Assembly (NCBI GenBank): GCA_018968805.1 | Contig: JAGWZX010000022.1 | Coordinates: 1 to 8,051, forward strand | Direction of reading: 5' to 3' | From: Patescibacteria group bacterium | Lineage (GTDB): Bacteria > Patescibacteriota > Minisyncoccia > Phycocordibacterales > SIBU01 | DNA: 8,051 bases | Shown: positions 3,725 through 8,051 of the stretch, one piece after another | How positions within the stretch are numbered: the first letter of the stretch is position 1 | How the letters are laid out: each line of letters starts with the position of its first letter | Notes under the pieces: model-generated | Seen by the model: the letters and a program-made list of their open reading frames with translations, nothing else | Database searches by the model: none | Told to the model about the DNA's origin: nothing | Made by a program: the position numbers and the translations under genes

Positions 3725-5266
3725 CTATTCAATAATAATCACTTCGTGAATCTGCTTGTCTCTTGACACTTTGATAAATAAAGCGGAAAACGATCCGATA
3801 AAGACGATCAGTGCCGAAAGGAAAAACACGTAAGCGTAACCGGATATCTGCGCTTTGAGCATGATAAGCGCTATCGCCTGCTTCATCGCCTCCGGTGAGG
3901 CGGTGTTGATAATGCTGTTATGCGTCAGACTGATGGCGCTGTTTTCAATGGCCGAGTTGAGCACGGTTGAAAACACGGCGATGCCGAACGCGCCGGCGAT
4001 GTTGCGGACGAGAGCCAGAACCGACGAGGCGATGCCGATTTCTTCTTCCGGCACGACCGCGGCGATCGTCGCGGTGCGCTGGGACATGCCGAAGCCCATG
4101 CCGAAGGCCATAACCGCCAGAGGAATCATGATGTCCCACGCGCTTGAACGCGCGTCAAGAAAACTCATGAGATACAGGCCGATGGCAGCCACCGCGGTAC
4201 TGGCGAAAATTACGACGCGCGTATCGCTCCGGCCCGTCAATCGGCCGCCCAAAGGCGCCGCGATCATCAGTCCCGCCGCCATGGGAATAAAAAGATAGCC
4301 GGACTCGGTGGCATTGAAACCAAGAAAAGTTTGCGCGAACAGCGGCACCAGGAAAATGCTGCCGATCATGCCCATAAAGATTATGAAGTTGTTCAAGAGG
4401 GTGCTGTTGAAAACGTTGTTTTTGAAAAATTTGAAGTCCACGACCGGCTCGGGGTGGCGGCTTTCAATGAAATAAAACCAGTAAGAGAATACCGCGACTG
4501 TCGCGTACGACAGCAAACTTTGCCAGGAAAGCCATCCCCAGATAACCCCTTGGTCAAGCACCAAAACAAGAGCCGAGAGCGCTATGCCGAGAGTAATGGA
4601 GCCGAACCAGTCAAACGAAACCGTCTTTCGCTCCGAACGCGATTCATGAATGAACGCCAAGGCCAAAAAGATGCCGACCAGGCCAAGCGGCAAATTAATC
4701 AGAAAGATTGATCGCCAACCGAAATTATCAATCAACGGCCCGCCGATCAAAGGCCCGAGTACGGTTGAAGCGGCAAAGGCCGACGACCAGATGCCGAGCG
4801 CCTGAGCTTGTTCCCTGCCTTTTTTGAAAGTTACCGAAAGAATGGCCATCGCGGTGGGATAGTCGGCCGAAACGGCAATCGCCTGAATGACACGGAAAAC
4901 CAGCATGCTTCCAAGATTCCACGCCAAACCGGCAAGCATGGAACCGAAAATGAAGATGGAGAAACCCCAGAGGTAAACTTTCTTGCGACCCAAAGTGTCG
5001 CCTAATTTGCCCCAGACCGGGACAAACACGGCATTGGCAAGAATATAAGCCGTGGAAATCCAGCCGGCCTGGGTCACGGTAATGGAAAAATCGTCAATGA
5101 TTTTCGGCACGGCCAGATTGACAATCGTCTGGTCAAGCCTGCCGAGGAACGTTCCGAAGATCACGGTCAATAAAACCCACCAGCGCCAAGAACTTCCGTT
5201 TTCCGAATCGTTTCCGATTTTTACTTTCGACGGTTGATTTGTCACTTTCAATTCGTGTAAACCCAC
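3725..5266 (-). CDS. MFS multidrug exporter, DHA2 family (EmrB/QacA type, 14 membrane segments)
   Basis: The 513-residue product is a proton-driven major facilitator of the DHA2 drug:H+ antiporter family, in length and hydrophobicity consistent with 14 membrane segments. Motif D1 is LDQTIVNLAVPKI (44-56), motif A is GKLGDTLGRKK (86-96), motif B is RVIQAIAVSADYPTA (125-139) with the frequent Gly after Gln replaced by Ala, and motif C is LGPLIGGPL (170-178), the antiporter signature. The N-terminal 28 residues are cytoplasmic and charged. ATG 5266 overlaps the end of the upstream adaptor by 19 nt, suggesting translational coupling; no Shine-Dalgarno sequence is visible. It is the last gene of the operon, and the adaptors upstream probably assist it in the EmrAB manner. 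The substrate is unknown. No clear terminator follows directly; a bulged weak stem lies at about 3684-3715. Confidence 0.93.
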   Translation of the reverse strand: MGLHELKVTNQPSKVKIGNDSENGSSWRWWVLLTVIFGTFLGRLDQTIVNLAVPKIIDDFSITVTQAGWISTAYILANAVFVPVWGKLGDTLGRKKVYLWGFSIFIFGSMLAGLAWNLGSMLVFRVIQAIAVSADYPTAMAILSVTFKKGREQAQALGIWSSAFAASTVLGPLIGGPLIDNFGWRSIFLINLPLGLVGIFLALAFIHESRSERKTVSFDWFGSITLGIALSALVLVLDQGVIWGWLSWQSLLSYATVAVFSYWFYFIESRHPEPVVDFKFFKNNVFNSTLLNNFIIFMGMIGSIFLVPLFAQTFLGFNATESGYLFIPMAAGLMIAAPLGGRLTGRSDTRVVIFASTAVAAIGLYLMSFLDARSSAWDIMIPLAVMAFGMGFGMSQRTATIAAVVPEEEIGIASSVLALVRNIAGAFGIAVFSTVLNSAIENSAISLTHNSIINTASPEAMKQAIALIMLKAQISGYAYVFFLSALIVFIGSFSALFIKVSRDKQIHEVIIIE

Positions 5267-5964
5267 ATCCGCGCGGACATGCCGTTCTTCAATTCAGGAT
5301 AAAGAGCGATATCAAATCGCGCCTTAATGTCAAATTGGTTGACTTGCCGTTTGTCGGAAATGTTAAAGACAATATCATTCTGAGCGGCGGTAGGACTGAT
5401 TTCATCAACAATCGCCTGGTATTGCTTCCCGCCGAAAGCGTCTACGGTAAATACGACCCTATCGCCCACATGAACGTTTGAAAGGCCCTTGTCTTCGTCC
5501 AGCGAACCGACCACGCGCAGAGCGGTCTTGTCAATCATCTGCACGATGGGAGCGCCGGCGGCAACTTCTTGGCCAACGGTATCGTTTGTGGCTACTATCA
5601 TGCCGGCCACCTCCGATTTGATGAGTTCCGTGCCAACACGCGCCACCGGCATATGAGCGGCGACCTCATCGCCGGGATTGACGTAAATCGCGTCCAATTT
5701 GCCGGGCGCGGTCGCGCCCAGATTTATGAGCGGCGCCATCACCGTAGCCTTATCTATATAAACCTGTCCGGCAGTAGATTTCCAGTAAATAAAGCCGCCC
5801 GCCCCGCCGAGTATTAAGAGTGAAATGAGAGTCGTGAGCATCCACTGCGTCCGTGTCTGTTTTTTCTCAATTGTTTTTTCTTCCGCCAGAATTTTTTTCT
5901 CTTCGGAAAGGATTTTTCTTTCCTCCGCGATCGCGCTTGATCTTTGCGTTTCGTGATTTGCCAT
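5248..5964 (-). CDS. Short EmrA/HlyD-like membrane fusion protein lacking the alpha-hairpin
   Basis: The 238-residue product has a charged cytoplasmic N-terminus, one membrane segment (about 41-61) and an extracytoplasmic beta region. Lipoyl-like half-motifs are seen at about 83-108 (APGKLDAIYVNPGDEV) and 116-142 (KSEVAGMIV, VGQEVAAGAPIVQM), with only a few residues between them. In EmrA and HlyD a long coiled-coil hairpin separates the two halves, so here it is absent. A beta-barrel region follows (about 148-238), ending in GMSARMWVYTN. Residues 14-34 are three near-perfect 7-residue repeats, EERKILS, EEKKILA and EEKTIEK. The protein is much shorter than EmrA (about 390). It starts 2 nt after the upstream adaptor's stop and overlaps the MFS gene, so it most likely works with that exporter. 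Confidence 0.85.
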   Translation of the reverse strand: MANHETQRSSAIAEERKILSEEKKILAEEKTIEKKQTRTQWMLTTLISLLILGGAGGFIYWKSTAGQVYIDKATVMAPLINLGATAPGKLDAIYVNPGDEVAAHMPVARVGTELIKSEVAGMIVATNDTVGQEVAAGAPIVQMIDKTALRVVGSLDEDKGLSNVHVGDRVVFTVDAFGGKQYQAIVDEISPTAAQNDIVFNISDKRQVNQFDIKARFDIALYPELKNGMSARMWVYTN

Positions 5965-5966
5965 AA

Positions 5967-7541
5967 TTATTTATTGGAACTCGCCGCGCTTGTAAAACTT
6001 ATAATGCCGTCGCCCGGCGCAAGCCCTCCGGTTATTTCCGTGAGGCCCTTGCCTGAAATGCCGGTAGTCACTTTCGTGAGTACGGGCGAAGTGCCCGAAG
6101 CGGACATCATGACATACGTATCAGTACCGCGCAAAATAATGGAATCGCTCGGTACGGCGAGAATGTTTGTTTTTTGTTCAGTCGTGATCAGGGCGTTCCC
6201 CGACAAACCGGCCTTGATGCGCGCGTCGTCATTATCAAACTGCAGGGTCACTTTATAAGCGGCGCTCGGTCCGGTTACTGTTTCGGAACCGCTTGCCGCC
6301 GCTCCATCCGGAGTCATCTGGACCGGCGCCGGCGCGACCGTAATCACAGCCGCGGAAAAAACTTGGCCCGGATAAGCGTCTAAACCGACTGACGCCAGAT
6401 CACCCGCTTTGACTTTGCCTATATCAACTTGCGACACATAAACCTCCATCTGGAATTTGCCGTTGGAAATAATAGAGACCAGCGGCACTGACGGGCCGGC
6501 AACTTGCCCCGCTTTGGCATCCACCTCCGTGACGATACCGGCGAAAGGCGCGCTAATCACCGTCTTGCCTATTTGAGCGTCGATATTTTGCACGCTGGCT
6601 TGCGCTTCAGAAACTGCCGCTTCAGCGGCGCTTATTTGGTCCGAGGTACCCGGACTTTGGATAAAAGTGAGGTTTTTTTCTGCGGTACTCAAAGCCGTTC
6701 CGGCAGCCGTAACCGATTGAGACGCTCCTGAAACGGCGCCGCGAGCCGCGCCGATACTGGCTTTGTAGGCGTCTATGGACGTCTGCGGGACCGAAACTGT
6801 CGGCACGGCGACGCTTAAAGCCTGATTGACTAAGTCTAGAAACGCGCCTGCATCATTAAGCGCATGCTCGCTGCCGGAAATTTGCGCGTCTATGTCGCCG
6901 GCCGATGTCAAATTCGCGACCGCATCAGACCAATCGGTCAGTTCTTTATTTATCGTCACCTGATCGGATTCAATGTTTATTTTAAGCTGGGTATCGGAAA
7001 GCGTCAGGTTGAAAGAGGGCGAGCCGCTTTCCGGATTGCTGAACAAAGCGTACGCTTTATTGCGCACCGCGTCATCGGCCGTGGCATAGGCCGCTTTGAT
7101 GGCGGCAACCGCGCCATCCCTGGCGCCGGAAAGCGCCGTTTGATAAACAGCTACCTGCGCCGGTTTGGCGCCCTGATTTAACTCGGCCAAATTAGCTTGC
7201 GCCGCTTGGACCGCGGCCTCCGCTTGCGCCCGCGAGGCGACTAAATCACTCGCGTCAAGCGTGACAAGAGTTTCGCCCGCGTACACGGAATCGCCTACTG
7301 CGGCATTGACGCGCGCTATTCTGCCACCGTGGTCAAACGCCAGGTTAACCGATTTGGCCGGCACGACCGTGCCGCCGGCATCCACCTGTTCGGTAATGTC
7401 AGCCGGCGCCACGATGTAAACGCCGCCCGCCTGTTTGGCGCTCTCCGGTTTCTGCAGAAAGACCGCGCCGACGGCAATACCGGCGACGACAACCGAACCC
7501 GCGATGATAGCTTTGTGATGAGACAAAAATGTGATATTCAT
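5967..7541 (-). CDS. RND/MacA-type efflux adaptor (membrane fusion protein, HlyD family)
   Basis: The 524-residue product is a periplasmic-adaptor-type protein anchored by one N-terminal membrane segment (about 11-29). The first lipoyl half is at about 58-95 (GGRIARVNAAVGDSVYAGET), followed by Ala/Gln-rich helices (97-124 and about 265-325). The second lipoyl half follows at about 326-358 (TVISAPFAGIVTEVDAKAGQ). A beta-barrel region covers about 362-455 and the C-terminal membrane-proximal domain 457-516 (ILAVPSDSIIL, GGLAPGD). Between the helices lies a long extra segment, about 140-262, so the protein is longer than typical MacA or AcrA (about 370-400). Such adaptors normally serve RND pumps or MacB-type ABC transporters; neither is encoded in the window. 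The gene begins 5 nt after the marR-type gene and ends 2 nt before the second adaptor. Confidence 0.9.
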   Translation of the reverse strand: MNITFLSHHKAIIAGSVVVAGIAVGAVFLQKPESAKQAGGVYIVAPADITEQVDAGGTVVPAKSVNLAFDHGGRIARVNAAVGDSVYAGETLVTLDASDLVASRAQAEAAVQAAQANLAELNQGAKPAQVAVYQTALSGARDGAVAAIKAAYATADDAVRNKAYALFSNPESGSPSFNLTLSDTQLKINIESDQVTINKELTDWSDAVANLTSAGDIDAQISGSEHALNDAGAFLDLVNQALSVAVPTVSVPQTSIDAYKASIGAARGAVSGASQSVTAAGTALSTAEKNLTFIQSPGTSDQISAAEAAVSEAQASVQNIDAQIGKTVISAPFAGIVTEVDAKAGQVAGPSVPLVSIISNGKFQMEVYVSQVDIGKVKAGDLASVGLDAYPGQVFSAAVITVAPAPVQMTPDGAAASGSETVTGPSAAYKVTLQFDNDDARIKAGLSGNALITTEQKTNILAVPSDSIILRGTDTYVMMSASGTSPVLTKVTTGISGKGLTEITGGLAPGDGIISFTSAASSNK

Positions 7542-7546
7542 AAATA

Positions 7547-7966
7547 TTATTCGGTAAAACCGGTTAATTTTTCAAAAATTCCGCTAAGCGCGGTCCGCTC
7601 TTCGTCTGATAATTTTGCAACGAGCCCGTCCATGATTTTGCCGAAGCGTTCAAAGCCGTCGCGCAGGCGGCGCCGGCCGGCCGCCGTGATTACCAAACGT
7701 ACAACCCGGCGATCCTTCCGATCCGATGCTCGTTTGACAAATTTATCGGCAATGAGACGATCCACCACCGCCGTGGCTGACGGCGGCATCACGCAGAGAA
7801 AATCGGCGATATTTTTCATGGTGGGATTCTTTAATTCGTTGATAAAACGCAGGGTTTTAAGCTGGGTAATGGAATAGCGCAAGGCATCCGGTTCCTTCCT
7901 CATATGCTCAACAAGCAGGCCCTGGAAACGGAATAATTTTGACACTAAATTTCCGCCGTTTTTCAT
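7547..7966 (-). CDS. MarR-family transcriptional repressor
   Basis: The 139-residue product has the MarR winged-helix layout and normal length. Dimerisation helices are at the ends (about 5-28 and 101-136). The HTH covers about 48-76, with NPTMKNIADFL and the recognition helix PPSATAVVDRLIADKF (61-76). The wing has the signature DRKDRRVVRLVIT (82-94), with the conserved D-x-R-x-R pattern. Members are dimers that bind palindromic operators and let go when small phenolic or drug-like ligands, or oxidants, bind. As the first gene of the efflux operon it is very probably the local repressor and autoregulator. Its promoter and an inverted repeat lie directly upstream. ATG 7966 is the only good start, since an in-frame TAA lies seven codons upstream. 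No Shine-Dalgarno sequence is close by; AGAGGG lies about 25 nt upstream. Confidence 0.93.
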   Translation of the reverse strand: MKNGGNLVSKLFRFQGLLVEHMRKEPDALRYSITQLKTLRFINELKNPTMKNIADFLCVMPPSATAVVDRLIADKFVKRASDRKDRRVVRLVITAAGRRRLRDGFERFGKIMDGLVAKLSDEERTALSGIFEKLTGFTE

Positions 7967-7987
7967 TTTAATTAGCTTATAAAATGA

Positions 7988-8000
7988 TTAGACCCTCTAA
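7988..8000. promoter_or_regulatory. Candidate MarR operator
   Basis: The minus strand reads TTAGA-GGG-TCTAA, two perfect 5-bp arms around 3 bp. It touches the last base of the -10 box and spans the predicted transcription start at about 7993. A MarR dimer bound here would block RNA polymerase. The site is shorter than many MarR operators, so flanking bases probably contribute. Confidence 0.55.
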
Positions 8001-8028
8001 GTATATACGATCTGCGGAAAATAGTCAA
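8000..8028 (-). promoter_or_regulatory. Sigma70-type promoter of the marR-efflux operon
   Basis: On the minus strand, TTGACT (8023-8028, 5 of 6) is followed after exactly 17 bp by TATACT (8000-8005, 5 of 6). It is the best promoter in the window. Transcription would start at about 7993, leaving a leader of about 27 nt before ATG 7966. Confidence 0.85.
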
Positions 8029-8051
8029 TGCCTGGAAGGCCGCGGCCGCTA

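Noticed and set aside
8042..8049. GCGGCCGC at the right edge, a rare-cutter site that might suggest a cloning junction
   Set aside because: No vector or adapter sequence is visible, and short GC-rich strings occur elsewhere in the window.
1..8051. CRISPR array, tRNA, rRNA or riboswitch
   Set aside because: No regularly spaced repeats, no tRNA-like cloverleaf and no known riboswitch core were seen when reading both strands.

Overview
The window looks like a small-genome uncultured bacterium of the Patescibacteria (CPR, probably Parcubacteria-like) type. This is inferred, not proven. The signs are short genes with tiny intergenic gaps, a stand-alone SWIB mini-protein, several short proteins of unknown family, compact hairpin terminators with runs of T, no convincing Shine-Dalgarno sequence at almost any start, and several starts only 6-8 nt below a -10 box. 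Base composition is mixed and roughly balanced in GC, apart from an AT-rich scrap of transposase at the left edge. All recognisable genes but two lie on the minus strand.

Left part (1-1240). Bases 3-128 encode the last 41 codons of a DDE-type transposase/integrase on the plus strand, cut by the window edge. Next comes an unrecognised minus-strand gene (279-716) with its own terminator (229-256). Upstream of it are a promoter-like pair, a perfect 19-bp palindrome and a 9-bp direct repeat. A SWIB-domain gene (944-1198) follows, with an extended -10 promoter and a terminator at 854-892.

Middle part (1293-3614). A tspO-like membrane protein gene (1293-2114) carries an unusual C-terminal extracytoplasmic-type beta domain with four cysteines. 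It is divergent from a small plus-strand gene of unknown function (2182-2463) that has its own promoter and terminator. A minus-strand gene (2620-3006) encodes a short helical domain, a proline-rich linker and a C-terminal membrane anchor. Its terminator sits back to back with that of the plus-strand gene. A CYTH-domain phosphohydrolase/cyclase gene (3072-3614) lies next, followed by a GC-rich perfect hairpin.

Right part (3725-8051). This is one four-gene minus-strand efflux operon: MarR-type repressor, RND/MacA-type membrane fusion protein, a second short EmrA-like adaptor without an alpha-hairpin, and a DHA2 (EmrB/QacA-type) MFS drug exporter. The genes are 5 nt apart, 2 nt apart, or overlap by 19 nt. 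A near-consensus promoter (TTGACT-17-TATACT) at 8000-8028 drives the operon. An inverted repeat (TTAGA-GGG-TCTAA) at 7988-8000 covers the predicted start of transcription and is a good candidate operator for MarR autoregulation. The simplest reading is a drug- or toxicant-inducible exporter whose repressor is released by ligand.
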